Notes: generated from the letters alone by a model not told the origin. Positions 34,496 to 47,284 are shown, counted from the first letter of the stretch. The stretch is 64,000 nt of DNA from Ahaetulla prasina (GCF_028640845.1 NC_080540.1:136056420-136120419); one strand, 5' to 3'. Made by a program: numbers and translations.

Positions 34496-37400
34496 AATTT
34501 CTGCTGATGGTGTTAAGTGTTGGTATTTCAACCCCCGCTATTCTGTATATTCTGGTTACATATACAATGGTCTTGTCATCCGAAGAGAGATAATTTTCAA
34601 AAGATATGACCAGTCTTCGGGAAACAGAAGAAGAGAAAATATAGCTACAGAAAATCAAGCAATATTTAGCAAGGAAGAGGCAGCTTTTAAACGTTTCCCT
34701 TCTTTATGATATAAGGAAAATGTCAAAGAAGATTAAGCACCTATGAAGAAAGTTCATTGCTATCATAAGGGTTCTTCAGAAATAACTTTCTTTAGATTGG
34801 TATCTTTTCTTCAGCTGAAGCTCTTTATCCTTAAATGCTGATGGACAGAAAACAATGCAAGTTTTCCCCTTACACGTCTAATTGTACATATTACAGGAAA
34901 ACATGACTAGTTTGATTCCCATCTTTTATTCGGTTTTTCTATGACTTCTGCTTTAAAAGAATTTCTGAAGTCTATGTAAGAGTTATCTTCAGTAATCAAA
35001 TATTAAACGTTTTGAATGGTAAGCTGCCCAGAGTCATTGACTGAGATGAGTGGCTATAGAAATTGAATGAATGAATGAACAAATAAACAAGTGAATGAAT
35101 GAATGAAATGCAGTCTCTCTATTAGTGAAATATATAGTTGGAACCTATCTGAAATTTTATTCTGAATGTTATAAATGCCCCTTTATCAATCCACTCGCAT
35201 ATGTTTCTTCGCCTGTCCTATTTTTGACTGTACATGGAGAGAGATCCAGAACTAAATCTGGCAGCAATATATCCAGATGTTACTCTCTTGTAGTTTTCTT
35301 TGGCCTTTCCTTCTTTCCAACCAGATTTGCATCCCCAACCACCACCACCACCACCATCCTTGCCATGGGAAAAGATCCTTCCCTTCCAAGGCAGCAGAAT
35401 TTGGGCCACTGACTGCTCATGACAGATTATGCCATCTTCGAGACCATCCCCAGGCCCCTCTGCCCTACATAGGCCACCTGCTTCCATAAAGGAATGGGGA
35501 TGCTGGAGCCTGAGGCTGGGAGCCTGTCCCCCACCCTTCCAGTGCCACAGCAGCCTCTCCGGTGGCAGGGCTTGCCCTCCCTCCTCTCTCTCTCCCTCCT
35601 CTCCCCCCCCCCTAATGTTTCTCCCTCCAGCCTAGGACCTCATATCTCGGTAGCTCAATAAACAGAGGTTTCCATAGCAACCAGTTCTGGCTGTGTGGAC
35701 TTCTCCCACTAATGAGATGAAACAAGAGACGGCAGGAAGGAAGTGCTTTGCTTGGGAACCTGTTGCGGGGTGGGGGGAGGCATTTGGGGGCGCCCAGGCA
35801 GCCAAGTCTTTAAAAAAAGATGACACCAGGACTGTCATTTTAAAAAACTAGCATTATTATTACTGTTATAATGCACAATCCGTAAGGCAGAAGGCAAATC
35901 CCTTCTACCTGCCTGCTGTGGTCGGGCGGTTGCTTCTATAGGACAGAAGCCTTGCAGTAAAGTGCCAGCAATGAAAATGCTTAAATCGCTACTTCTCCCA
36001 GAGCACGCTAAGACCTGAAATAGGTACTTCAATCTGTTTTAAGTAATCCTGGCTCTATTCTATTTAGGTTTTTTTCAAGGATTGGTCGAGGTTGGTTTTT
36101 TTTTTCTTAAAGAAAGGAATGCAAGAGCCCAAGCTAGATGTTCTCAACATATTTTTCCAATAATAATAATAACAGTCCAGATTTAACAGAGCAGAAGAGA
36201 AAAGAAAAGAAAAAATATAAAGAGCTTCAAATAGAAGCAGAGTAATTGTGGCAAAAGAAAGCACAGATAGTACCAATAATAAGAGGCACCTTGGGTGAAA
36301 TTCCAAAACATCTGGAAGGCCATTTAAACACCATCGGCATTGACAAAATTACCATCAGTCGATGGCAAAAGGCAGCTTTATTTGGAACAGGTTACCTCCT
36401 GCAACAATACTTTTAACATTATTAAATAAACATCTGTCTATTCCAGGTCCTTGGAAAGGACTAAATAGGTGAACAAAAATGCCAAATCCAATCTAAGCAT
36501 CTGCTGACTGTGTGACCGTAATTAATTAGTTTTGTATTGTGCTTGATTCTGAGTAAATCATAACTAACAGATTACAATAAAATCGTTAAAAAATAAAGCA
36601 CAATGAAGTGAAGGGTCTCACTCTTCTTTGCTGAAGGTCTGGATGAAGAGATTTGGACTGCATTGGACCACCTCACTTTTCCTTGGGAGACAATATGTAT
36701 TATTTCAAACTGAGATAAGGCAGTCCTGTTTTAATTTGAAAGGGTGGCACTGCTTTTCCCTTCAACATTGTCCATTCTCGTATCTTGTCCTCTTTATTTA
36801 GTCAGCAACACGTAAAAAAAGACAAAGAACAGGAATGCTGAACATTTCCATATCATCCTTTACATGGAAAGGCCAAACAGGACACAAAAAGAAGGAGGAC
36901 ATTTTCAGAAGAGGAATAAAACTCCAACTTGCCCTCAAAAAGTACCCAGCAGCATTCCTCCTGATCCCCAACCTATCTTTGTCTAAAGTGTAATGAAATG
37001 CCAACAGAGGCAACTATAATCATTTTATTTTATTATTATTTTTTAGACATGAGGCAGAAGCCATCATTCCCTTTAGTACTGAAAAATCTCAGGTTTCACA
37101 TAATAATTTCATGAGCAAGCACATTCCACTCTGTGAAATATGTACAAGCTGCAGGTCAAAATTGTCTAGCAAAAGCTATCAATAACACTGCCCGTGAAAA
37201 TCCAGACTGGAATGAAAGTGGGGGGTCTCAACCAGTATTTTGAAAACCAGATTGAATGTAGATACTGTCTGCAATACGACCACGGTGCTGACTGACAAAA
37301 GCTAGGAGTGCTCCCATGAATCACTTGACCACTGGGCTGAAAACGCCTGATCAATGCAATTAATCAATGGGTTTCTCACAGCTCAAGAAGTATTGCCTAG

Positions 37401-38017
37401 CAGATGGATGTTATTCATACCTGCCCTGTACAGAAGGTTTATAATGCTCCTGAAACAAGCTCTATATCGTTGCCTTTTAATTTCAGCAAATATATTTAAT
37501 CCCATCCTCTGGAAAGATCAGAAAGGCTCTTGCCCTCTTGCCTTTAGGACAGCTGCAGAACATTGCCTGGTATAAGGGGAGACATTTATAAGCATTGGGG
37601 GGGAAATGAGATGCTAATTTAAATATCAACGTATCTATTCTTTGAACAGAAGAAACATTGCCCAAGAGTCACAAACATTTCTTCCTTGCATTGCCTCATA
37701 AAGAAAATGACTTCTTTAGCTGTACTTGAAGTAGGAGAGTCCAACACAGCCATTCACATGTTCTGCAATACCAATTGCAAGCAGATGATGGCTCCCAAGC
37801 TGTGGCTACTATTAAAATAAGCATAATGCATTTTTAACCCCCTGGGCATAGGCTTTTGCAGCTGCAGGGTCAAAACAGGCCAGGGAAGAAATGAGCTCTA
37901 TCAGCATATTTTTCAAATGTCAAGCAACTTTTACTTGGCACTGTTATCACATAAGGTCAACATAACAATTTCCTTTCTTAGTATTGAGATACCGTTGGTC
38001 TCATCCAAGTTAGTGTT
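34496..38017. other. Repeat-poor intergenic block
   Basis: Over 3.5 kb with few recognisable mobile elements, contrasting with its neighbours. Includes a degenerate LINE-tail-like AGCTGCCCAGAGTCATTGA near 35,023, a pyrimidine-rich stretch at 35,575-35,640 and the X-box-like palindrome. It may contain regulatory DNA for CBX2 or ENPP7. No exon was recognised. Confidence 0.5.
35668..35681 (+). promoter_or_regulatory. RFX X-box-like palindrome
   Basis: GTTTCCATAGCAAC is an imperfect inverted repeat fitting the RFX-family X-box consensus (GTNRCC-N-RGYAAC type). It lies in a repeat-poor, somewhat GC-rich stretch (about 35,200-36,050) with no coding exon recognised, so an enhancer or a remnant promoter is possible. 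Confidence 0.4.
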
Positions 38018-38025
38018 CTCTAGAT

Positions 38026-38136
38026 CAGGGGTCTCCAACCTTGGTCCCTTTAAGACTTGTGGACTTCAACTCCCAGAGTCCCTCAGCCAGCTTTGTTTTC
38101 CACAAGTCTTAAAGGGACCAAGGTTGGAGACCCCTG
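38026..38136. mobile_element. Palindromic hAT MITE (copy 2)
   Basis: This 111-bp copy belongs to the same family as 14,477. The outer arms (about 25 bp, CAGGGGTCTCCAACCTTGGT and onward) are a perfect inverse of the other end. The perfect duplication is CTCTAGAT (38018-38025 and 38137-38144). A third, truncated 5' piece is at 40,957-40,990, fused to a Tigger-like repeat. Confidence 0.9.
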
Positions 38137-38144
38137 CTCTAGAT

Positions 38145-40349
38145 GTGCTAGATTTCTACTGCCATAATCGCTATCCAAGAGGTGGATGGGGGAATTTACA
38201 CATTTGGCATACACTGAGCGGAGGGGCTATACTAAAAGGGGCTAACCTAATTCACCTAGATTAATACTCCTCTTCCCCAAGCCCAGGCAAGCAATTATTA
38301 CAGGCTGAAGATCACAGTTACAGGCATATGTACAGTACAGTAACTGATGCCTAAACAACATTGAAAGTTAAAGCAGTGGGCTGCCTGCATGCCTCCCTCT
38401 GTGTTTTGACCTTTTTCAAAGCAATTGCAACAGCAGTATGTATAATATGTGTGAAGCAGAATAATTTGGGCCTCGGGTGAGAACTCTGGATTGATTTATT
38501 TGATTAACCATTTGTTTGTGTTTGTTTTGTTTGTTTTTCTTGGTTTCCACAGTATTCTCAAGAGTCTTCTCCAACAATAAAATTCAAAAGCATCAATACT
38601 GCTCCTGCTCCTTCAAAGGCTAACTTTCACTTCCATGGATTATTGCAGGAACTACTGTTTGTGCTGTTCTGACCTTTGTAAACATAGGTACATCAAAGCA
38701 TCTACATGTCTCCTCCAAGTCCTTCATGGCTGTTCTACCAAAGTGCTACCGTAGCCTGCAGCATATTTCTTGACTGCTTTTTCCTTTATTATTGATGGTT
38801 GATGCTCAAAGGCAGACGATATCCACCCTTTCAATCTCTTTGCTGTTAATTCTAAGTCTGGGTGTTTGTTTCACCAGTTCTCATTATTTTGACCTCCTTT
38901 ATTTTTAATTTAAGTGCCTTTTTTTTCACTGTACTGCTTGACTTTTATTACTGAAATTTGCATTTTCAGCTATCTGACTAGTGTTATCAGTATAATGCAG
39001 GCTATTGGTGTTTTTTCCTTCGATTTTAAAACATAATCTTCCATTCTAGCATTCCTTAATATATATTCAGCATTGGATTTTTTGTGAAATTCAATATTTT
39101 CAATAGTTTACATATTCAGATAAGTCTCTCTTTTTTGGTATTGGAATGTAGATTGTCCTCTGTTGGCCACTGCATTTGTTCTCCAGATTTGCTGACATAG
39201 TTTGCTGATTCTTCTTCTGTTGCCAGCCATGTGGATATTCCATCAGTTTCTGTAACCTTCAGACTTGGTAAGATTTGGAGTGCTGATCTATCATCTACTA
39301 CTATCAGTAGAGCTTCTTGTAAGTAGGGAATACCTTCTAAACTATCTAGGATGTTGTCATCTCAACTTTTCATTATTTCAGATATTCCTTTCAACCTTGT
39401 GTGATCTCTTTTGAATTGGTCATTATCTCTCTATTGGCATCCATTACCATACTAAATAAAGATTGGAAGCCCCTTCTGAATTTAGAGATCTTTTGAAGAC
39501 TTTCCTTGTTTTTCCTTGTCTGATTCTATCTTCAGATGTTTTCAGATAAGCAAGCACATTCAGATTTCAGTTTTGAGATGTTGTTGTAATACTCCTTATA
39601 GTCCCCTCTAAATGCTCTCTGAAAGTATTTATTCTCTTCTCTTCTCTTCTCCTTCTCCGCAATTTCTGCAATTTAACCGTTGTTTTTTCCCCTTCTGCTT
39701 CTTCATCTCTGGCAATCTCTCTTCACATTCATTCTTTACATCCTCGTTAAATTCGTTCCACAGATTCAAGACTTTAAAACTAGTGTGTTCCTTGAAAATA
39801 GGGGCATATTCAAGATCCTAATCATGCAAAGTGGTTGGCTTTCTTCTTCTTTAGCTTAGCTTGGAATTGTGTATGAGTAGTTTGTGATGAATTAATGCAT
39901 TTGCCACTATCACTAAAGCGATCCTATGACTCCAGCATCTTCCTATATTGCTGCTACCACCCAATTTAAATGCCTGCTTGCTTTAGCTGAGCAGCTGGGA
40001 CGACTTCACACCTTAGATGACCCTGCTGTGAATAGATATTCTTGGCATACACTCCTCACATTCTTCCTTCATTCTTCCCAGAAACTTACTCCCACCATAA
40101 TGAGATAACACAGCAGGACTTGAGGGGATAACCTGACACTATGTTAATGACTGGAGACCATTACTAGTCTAAATGACTCTACAGCCAATCGCTGTATTGA
40201 CTAGCTATCAAATATACTGCCAATATATACTTTTTGATTTCTTGACGGCTGCAACATTATAGGATGACTTATGTATTTATGAATATTCCATTTAGACCTA
40301 GCATTTCAAACTGACCTTTGATGTTATTGATGTTAAGCAAGTCTCGTGT
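38145..40349. other. Probable decayed retroelement, family not determined
   Basis: From about 38,530 to 39,840 the sequence is T-rich on the plus strand, without long frames. It has phrases such as CTTTCACTTCCATGGATTAT that resemble reversed RTE/BovB-type LINE DNA. The identification is only by feel. Confidence 0.3.
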
Positions 40350-40495
40350 CTATGGACATTCTCAATAATCTAGGTCATGGTTGTCCCAAAGGTACTTTTC
40401 AAAAGGCAACTGGACTTTCTTGAGGGTGGGGTGTTCCTTGACAACATTTCACTTTTCATTCAAGAAGCTTCTTCACTTCTACCTGGAGCAAATCT
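40350..40495. repeat. Foldback-family single arm
   Basis: GGTCATGGTTGTCCCAAAGG and AACTGGACTTTCTTGAG, followed by TTCAAGAAGCTTCTTCAC, match the first arm of the family at 18,468. Confidence 0.7.
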
Positions 40496-40987
40496 TGGTG
40501 AATCAGAACCTCAACATTCATATAATGTGCCTTGAGTTCCATAGTAAATTTGTGTCCGTATGAATGGATGGGTATATTAATTAATGGCCAAATTGAAGTA
40601 TGTACCGCTTTCCTCTGTGTACATGTTATATGGAATTTTAAAAAATGAAATAAAAATGAATTTGGAATGAAAATTTCAAAAGAAAATATTTTAAATAAAC
40701 AAAACAATATACAATTCTGTAGTACCAGTAACAGAATGTTGAAATGGTTCCCATATGAGCCACTAGTTATCTTTTGGCCACATCTACATCACAAGGCTGT
40801 TAAAAGTGTGACATGAAAAAAAATGTAAATAATTCCTCACAGAAATGCTTGCATATCAAATTACTAAAATAGTAAAATAATAGAAACATACCATAGTTTC
40901 ATAAAACTTTGCCAACGAGAATTACTGCTGTAAATGGGATTTTGTTTCCTTTAGGTCAGGAGTCTCTAACCTTGGCAACTTTAAGAC

Positions 40988-41694
40988 TTTACAACGGCCC
41001 TGAAAAAAGAGACTTGTGACCGTTTTTCACACTTACAACCATTTTACCATCCAAATCCAGATGCTTGGCAGCTGGTTCATATCTATGACAGCTGCAGTAT
41101 CCAGGGATCATGTGATCCCCTTTTGTGACCTTCTGACAAGCAAAGTCAATGGGGAAGCCAGGTTCATTTAATAACTGTGTTACTAACTTAACCACTACAG
41201 TGATTCACTTAACAACGATGGCAAAAAAATATATATCATAAAATGGGGCAAAACTCACTTAACAAATGTCTCACTTAGTGACAGAAATTTTGGGTTCAGT
41301 TGTGGTCATAAGCCTCCACTTACAGCCATTCATTTTATGACCATTCAAAGTTACAAGAACAGTGAAAAAAGTGACTTGCAACCAGTTCTCACACTTACAA
41401 CTGTCACAGCATTCCCCCCAACCACATGATCAAAATTTGTGTGCTTGTCAACCAGCAAGTTTTTCCGCTGGTTGCAGCATCCCAGAATCATATCATTGCC
41501 ATTTGTGACCTTCCCAGCTGGCTTCCAAAGTCAACAGGTGAAGCTGGATTCATTTAATGACCATGTGTTTCATTTAACAACTGCAGGGATTCACATAACA
41601 TCTGTGGCAACAAAGGTTGTAAAATTGGGCTTGACTCGTTTAACAAATCCCTTGCTTAGGATGGAAATTGTGGTCATAAATTGAGGACTACCTG
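40988..41694. mobile_element. Two Tigger-like copies fused head to tail
   Basis: The first copy lacks its left end. It begins mid-element after a truncated palindromic MITE (40,957-40,990). It runs to TGGTCATAAG, where a second copy starts within its own left end (CCTCCACTTACAGCC, about 41,319) and finishes GAGGACTACCTG at 41,694. The joints lack terminal repeats. Confidence 0.7.
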
Positions 41695-41874
41695 TGTAAA
41701 ATCTTCAACTCAAGGCTCTCCAAAAACTTTGGCCTATAGATCCCACCAATCTGCCTTTGGTATGATGATGGAAGCTATCATTCAACCTAACCCAAGGAGG
41801 CAGGATTGGAGAAGGATGACACAGGAACAAGCTCCCAACACTGCTTCTCCAGCTCCCTTCCAAATGTCTTAATG

Positions 41875-43089
41875 ACATTTTTTTAAAAAATAATTACTTT
41901 TCGAGTGATCCAAGAAAGAGAAGACAGAGTTCTGGGTTACAAAAGCCAAAAAGCCCTATGGAGGGTTTGGCGGGTGCTTCTGTCCACAAAAGGGTTTGGA
42001 AAGACCATTATTGTTTCCCTCTGCCCAGAATGATTGGTTCCCCATCTGCCTCTCCTGCCTCCCAGGCGGAAAGGAATCACACAGCACAGCAGGGAGAGGC
42101 CTGTGTTATATTGCCTTCTAATTTGCTACGCATTTCCACACCATTTGCTTCCCTTTCTCTCTCCTAGGTTGGAAAGGCATTTGCTACCCAGGGGGTCGTA
42201 GCTGACCAAGAGAGTTGGAGCTAAGTCCAGAAGAGCTGCCTGTCAGGGGACCGGCTTGGGGGCTGCTCCAGGTGTTCCTATGGTTACCCCAAAGCCATAG
42301 GGACAATAAGGGTCTCAGGCCAGCTGACTGGTGGAGATTTGAAGGCTATACATCTATAGTTTCTTTATTGCGATGCATAGTCAGATTCTAACAGGCCAGA
42401 AGCCCCTTAATAACCGTGGCCAGCCTATGCTATCTAAACTTCTCCATCACCCCTGCTGCATTATAGAAGTTTATACAGCTGGACATGTGAAATAAATACT
42501 CTAGGAAACTATTTTCCTACCAAGAGCTGTTTTAGCCTAGAGGTTCTGACCAATTTATTCTGAATTCCAGATTCTCCTGCTCTTGGACTGATTATCTAAG
42601 AGAATCTTTTCCAGATTTCAGAAATAAAAACTTGGCAGACTGGGAACCGAAGATAAGACATCAACATGAAGAAATCAACCAGATGCTCCTCGCATTGGGC
42701 TGCTGAAAGAGACAAAAGCATTGAAATCTAGAACATTAAAGTTGCACAGCTTTCAGTTAAAAAGTTATAATGAAGCAGAAGTAATTATTTGGCTGATTCA
42801 GGAATGGCCATCAAGCCAGTTTGTCCAGGCTGTGGGTGTCTTCACGTCTCATCCATTGTGATGTGAATTGCATTTGCCAGCAGTCTATCTGAAATCTCTG
42901 CAAGGCCAGCTTTGTTTTGATGGTTTCACAGTTTGTCATTGGGAAATGCTCAGGAAGGTCAAAAAGTGCTCTCAAAGGCTGTTGCAATCCTTCCAGTGAA
43001 GCAGATAAAAAGACAGCTCTTCTTCTTTTTCTAGTACTATAATGTCAATAGTTCCCTAGAGCTGAAACAAAATATCAGTAATATCATGC
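41875..43089. other. Intergenic, nothing recognised
   Basis: Moderate GC, no repeat boundaries seen. A splice-acceptor-like CTCTCTCCTAG at 42,157-42,167 is followed by a short open frame without homology. Confidence 0.5.
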
Positions 43090-43990
43090 AGGGTTTATTT
43101 TCTCTTTTTTTATTAGTTTATAATATAGCATACAAAGAAACTACAAAAGTAAATAGTAGGGAAAATAGGAAAGAAAAGGCATTGACTTTCAGCTCCCTTT
43201 GGTGCAGTAGAATAAGGCATTAACATCAAACCTCAACTTTTTACTTTTACATAATAGTATAAACTAGCTATTTCTATAACAACAAATCTATCAAATCGGT
43301 AAAACTCAAAATCAAAGTTTCATTTTTTTTCCACCTCAAGCACAAATTCCAGAAACTGTTTCTAAATAGAAATAAAAGTATTTATATTTTTTTTCTTTGC
43401 TCAAAACAGTCAATTTAGCCATCTCTGCTAACTCCATCAGTTTTTGCAGCCATTCATCCGTTGTGGGGATCGAGGTCCAGAAATGACCTTCCATTTCTGT
43501 GCATAGTCTTGCTGCCATCAACATGTTGCATAACATCAAAGTTCCAAAAAATTTTCCAAGTCCTTTTCCATTAAACCCAAAAGAAAAGTCTCTGGTTTTA
43601 TCTTTATATTCACTTTAAGAATTTTCTGTATTAAGATGTGTATGCTACTCCAATATTTATTTGCTTTATCACACGTCCACCATAAATGATAAAAAATCGC
43701 TTTCTTACATTTTCAACATTCATTCAAAATGCCTTTATACATTCTTGACAACTTATCTGGAGTTAAATACCAATGATACATCATTTTATATAAATTTTCT
43801 TTTACGTTATAGTTTAATGTAAATTTTATATGTTTGTTCCACATATTCTCCCATTGTTCAAGCATTACAGTTTTTTTTTCTCTTAAAGCAGTCTATATTC
43901 CTCTATTTTGACAATAACCCGCAACTGTGTGTTTCTACTTAATATCAGAAATGTTTTAAAAAATCTCTAACAAAATACATATCCTTTGGG
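43090..43990 (-). mobile_element. L1 LINE ORF2 C-terminal fragment and 3' UTR
   Basis: The minus frame 43,539-43,336 reads MLCNMLMAARLCTEMEGHFW, PTTDEWLQKLMELAEMAKLT and LSKEKK, the conserved C-terminal region of L1-type ORF2. Upstream complements keep a CACCATAAATGATAAA block coding for the cysteine-region neighbourhood. The frame is interrupted elsewhere. Confidence 0.75.
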
Positions 43991-44027
43991 GAATAAAACC
44001 TGTTGAACTTATTGGAAGTAAGTCTTG

Positions 44028-44290
44028 GGTCTCTTGTGGCTCAACAGACTAAGACAGTCTGTTATTAACACAGCTGCTTGCAATTACTGCAAGTTCAAGT
44101 CCCACCAGGCTCAAGGTTGACTCACCCTTCCATCCTTTATAAGGTAGGTAAAATGAGGACCCAGATTGTTGGGGGCAATAAGTTGACTTTGTATATAATA
44201 TACAAATGGATGAAGACTATTGCTTAACATAGTGTAAGCCGCCCTGAGTCTTCGGAGAAGGGCGGGATATAAATGCAAATTTTTTTAAAA
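44028..44290 (+). mobile_element. tRNA SINE with L2-like tail
   Basis: A CTTGTGGCTCAACAGACTAA head and GCAAGTTCAAGTCCC B-box are followed by the same CAAGGTTGACTCACCC / ATGAGGACCCAGATTG body as the SINE at 14,931. The tail differs: GTAAGCCGCCCTGAGTCTTC and GGGCGGGATATAAAT, an L2-type end. It is a composite of shared SINE core and different LINE tail. Confidence 0.8.
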
Positions 44291-45347
44291 AGTAACATTT
44301 AAATCAAGACACAGGGGATTCTGATACTAGTTAGGAATTTCCATGTTGAAGGGTGCAAACTTAAGGGGAAAAGCTGCCATGATTTTAAAAAAACCCAAGG
44401 GACTTGCTCATCTGTTACACAAAGGCCATTTAAAGAATGTTCTCTGGTTTATAACTAAGTCTCCAAGTATTTAGCGGTCAGAAAAAAATCAATCTCTGAA
44501 ACATCCTCCTTCAGAATTAGATATAATTAGATATAATGTTTAATAAAATAGTAGCAGTGTGTGTTACCACCAAATGGTTTGTTTCAATTTAGATTCATAA
44601 GTAAATCAGTGGTCACTTAAGCTCCATCTTAAATATGAATGTCCTTTATATTTTCCCCAGCATCCAGTATGTTATTATGCACAATGATTTAAATTTGGCC
44701 TGGGAAGATTTGCTTCCAAATTGTTATGGAGCAATGAATTAGATGGCTAGTTCAACATGTTGAAGGAAAATAGAAGCAGACTTGGAGTTGCCCAACAGGG
44801 CTTACAATAAAATTAAAGTCCATGATAATAATTCACCCACTAAACCTCAAAACATTAAAATACAAAATACCATGTTCCTAGAAATAAAATAGGTACCAAA
44901 GAAGTACTACTATGCTCACAATCTGCACAATAATGGAAACCAGGTGAGTCTTCCTAGGGAGGACATTTTATAAACTTGTTCCTCTGTAAGACGATTTTTT
45001 TCTCTAATTACTACTGCTTCACCTCTAGGAAAGGGGTCATTTATGGGGAAAGAACCTGGATGCAAGTCTTAAATCATATTCAGATGGAAGCAACCCAAGC
45101 AAAGCATTTTGCTCTCGAGGCCTTTTCATTGTGATGTTTCAAAAGCTTTTGCAGAGAGACAGATAGGATATGATGTATCAGCAGACATTTAGTCTATAAT
45201 ATGAGCTTCCAATAGGCTGCACAACTTTTTAAAGTTGTATAGAATGCATCCTTCTGGCTTTCAAGTGGAAGAAAAATGTACCCATCTACAGCATCTGCCC
45301 CATCCTATTTAATGAGCCTCACATGAGACCTGACCATTTAAAAAAAA
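44291..45347. other. Intergenic, nothing recognised
   Basis: AT-rich unique-looking DNA. 46,561-47,284 is the same, with a CTGCTGCTGCTGCTAATGAA stretch near 47,172. Confidence 0.5.
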
Positions 45348-45510
45348 ACACCATAGAATATAGAATAACTGGAAGGAACCTTGGAGGTCTTCTAGTCCAA
45401 CCTCCTACTCAAGCAGGAGACCTATACCATTCCACACAAATAGCTGTCCAGTACCTTCTCGAACACCTCCAATGATGGAATACCCAGAGGTAAGCCAGGT
45501 TGGGATCTTG
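45348..45510 (-). mobile_element. CR1 LINE 3' fragment
   Basis: It carries the complement of the CR1 tail: GGAACCTTGGAGGTCTTCTA, AGTCCAACCTCCTACTC, then remnants of the last codons. It is short and diverged. Confidence 0.8.
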
Positions 45511-45770
45511 CTAAAGTAGGGATCTTGCTAAATATAGAAATCTGTATTTCTGATAGGCACAAAGGGTCCTCTTTTAAAAAATATTTCTTTATACTGGGGT
45601 GTCTAATGGAGAATAAAGAGGAAGTGTTGCAGGGGGGAAAAATGGGAGCCACAATAGCACCATCAAAGCTCTGCCCTTTTTATGTGCATCATTTTGATAG
45701 CACAGTCACAGATCCTTTCTGAGAGACAGACAGACAGATATAGAATCATAATTTTTCAATACAATAACAG

Positions 45771-45907
45771 CAGTGGTGGGATTCAAGTAATTTAACAACC
45801 GGTTCTCTGCCCTAATGATTTCTTCCAACAACCAGTTTGCCAAATTGCTCAGAAAGTTAACAACCGGTTCTCTGGAAGTGGTGTGAACTGGCTGAATCCC
45901 ACCACTG
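45771..45907. mobile_element. Short hAT MITE related to family A
   Basis: This is a 137-bp element with ends CAGTGGTGGGATTCA and TGAATCCCACCACTG, an exact 15-bp inverted repeat, and 8-bp duplications AATAACAG (45763-45770 and 45908-45915). It keeps ACCGGTTCTCT motifs like family A, but its interior is different and shorter. Confidence 0.92.
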
Positions 45908-45989
45908 AATAACAGTACATAAAACAAAACAAAAAAAATGGAAAGGAAGAAAAAGAAGAGAATAATAAAATACAGTATTGCCTTCCACC

Positions 45990-46560
45990 CTTCTTTCTGT
46001 TGAATAATTATTCTTTTTCTTATCATCTTTGGGCATTTTTAATCCCCAAATCCAAAAATCATCAAATTTTTTTTCTTTCAATAGAAAGCCCATATAAGGT
46101 TTCCAGACTTTCAAAAGAATTCATTGTTTCCTGCAAGTTCGGTTAAATTTATGATCCAATCTTCCGCCATAGGTATCTCATTACTTTACCAGCTTTTTGT
46201 AAACAATAATCTTCCCACACTTTCCCATCTTTCTTTTCTAATTCCCTGCCTATAAAACCCAATAGGAATAATTCTGCCTTCATCATGACATGAGTACCAT
46301 TTTGACTTTTCAGAGAGAGAGAGAGAGAGAGAGGGAGGGAGGGAGGGAGAGAGCAGACACTCCTAGCATGATTAATAGGACTCTTGTGTCTGAGGCAATA
46401 TAAAATTTTCCAGGATAATTCCATCCCCTACCAACTGTATTCATAAGTCTATATAACAAACCTTGTTGCATCTGCGACCCACTCCACAAATTATTCCAGA
46501 GATGTTTGTGTATCAGAAAGTGCCAGATGAGTCCCAATATTTTAAAAGCAAGGCCAAAGC
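45990..46560 (-). mobile_element. Probable L1-like LINE fragment
   Basis: Minus-strand frames give VMMKAELFLLGFIGRELEKK and WHFLIHKHLWNNLWSGSQMQ, with a composition and spacing like L1 ORF2 C-terminal parts. They are interrupted by a (GA)n/(GGGA)n tract at about 46,310-46,352. The family assignment is tentative. Confidence 0.5.
46309..46352 (+). repeat. (GA)n(GGGA)n microsatellite
   Basis: A purine tract interrupts a LINE-like fragment. Confidence 0.95.
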
Positions 46561-47284
46561 TCTCATTGTAGGAGTTAGAAAGCAAAAGGGAATGGACCGC
46601 CATAGAGGTAGTCTGGAGATACAGTTGACCTTTCTTATTTTACCCTGAGCCCCAGTGACCTGCAGTCGAAGAGGAAACTAGGGCTCCAACCGTGAACTCA
46701 AGTACATTGGAATGAAATGCATTTCTCCACAAAACACAACTCCAATTGAAGAAGCCCCTTCTCCTGTTTAAAAGAGAGATAGTCAAGATGAGCTCAGGAA
46801 GATCATCAGCTGAATAACAAGGAAAGGTGGCAATAAGGGAAGAAGGATTTGCGTGTTAATTTTGCCAAATAGACTTGTTTTGTGCTCTCTGGCTATGCAA
46901 GTCCATCTCTGATGTTTATAGATGCCAAGTGAGGCATTCCTTTCATTGAATCTAATGAGGTTTGTTCTGAGTCTGAGGCAGCAACAAAGGAAAAGTGATA
47001 AAAAAAATGATAAAGGGGAAATGAAAACAAGGAAGGTTTGTTGGAGATATGAACAGTTCCACTCAATAGAAGGCATTATAAATAATAATCCTAAAAACCA
47101 AAGAACTTGAAAGGCCTTTTTATCTTCAGAAGTACCCCCATCTGACTGAAGAGAGGAGGAAGCCTCCCAGGGCTGCTGCTGCTGCTAATGAAGTCACTCT
47201 TCATTCAGAAAGGGCTCTGGAGGAAGAGGTGAGATGGCAGCAGCCCTGCCAGTAGTGGCTGTCCTTTCACTCACTTGCTACTTC

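Noticed and set aside
42168..42224. Possible exon after CTCTCTCCTAG
   Set aside because: The frame is under 20 codons with no homology, and is far from either gene.
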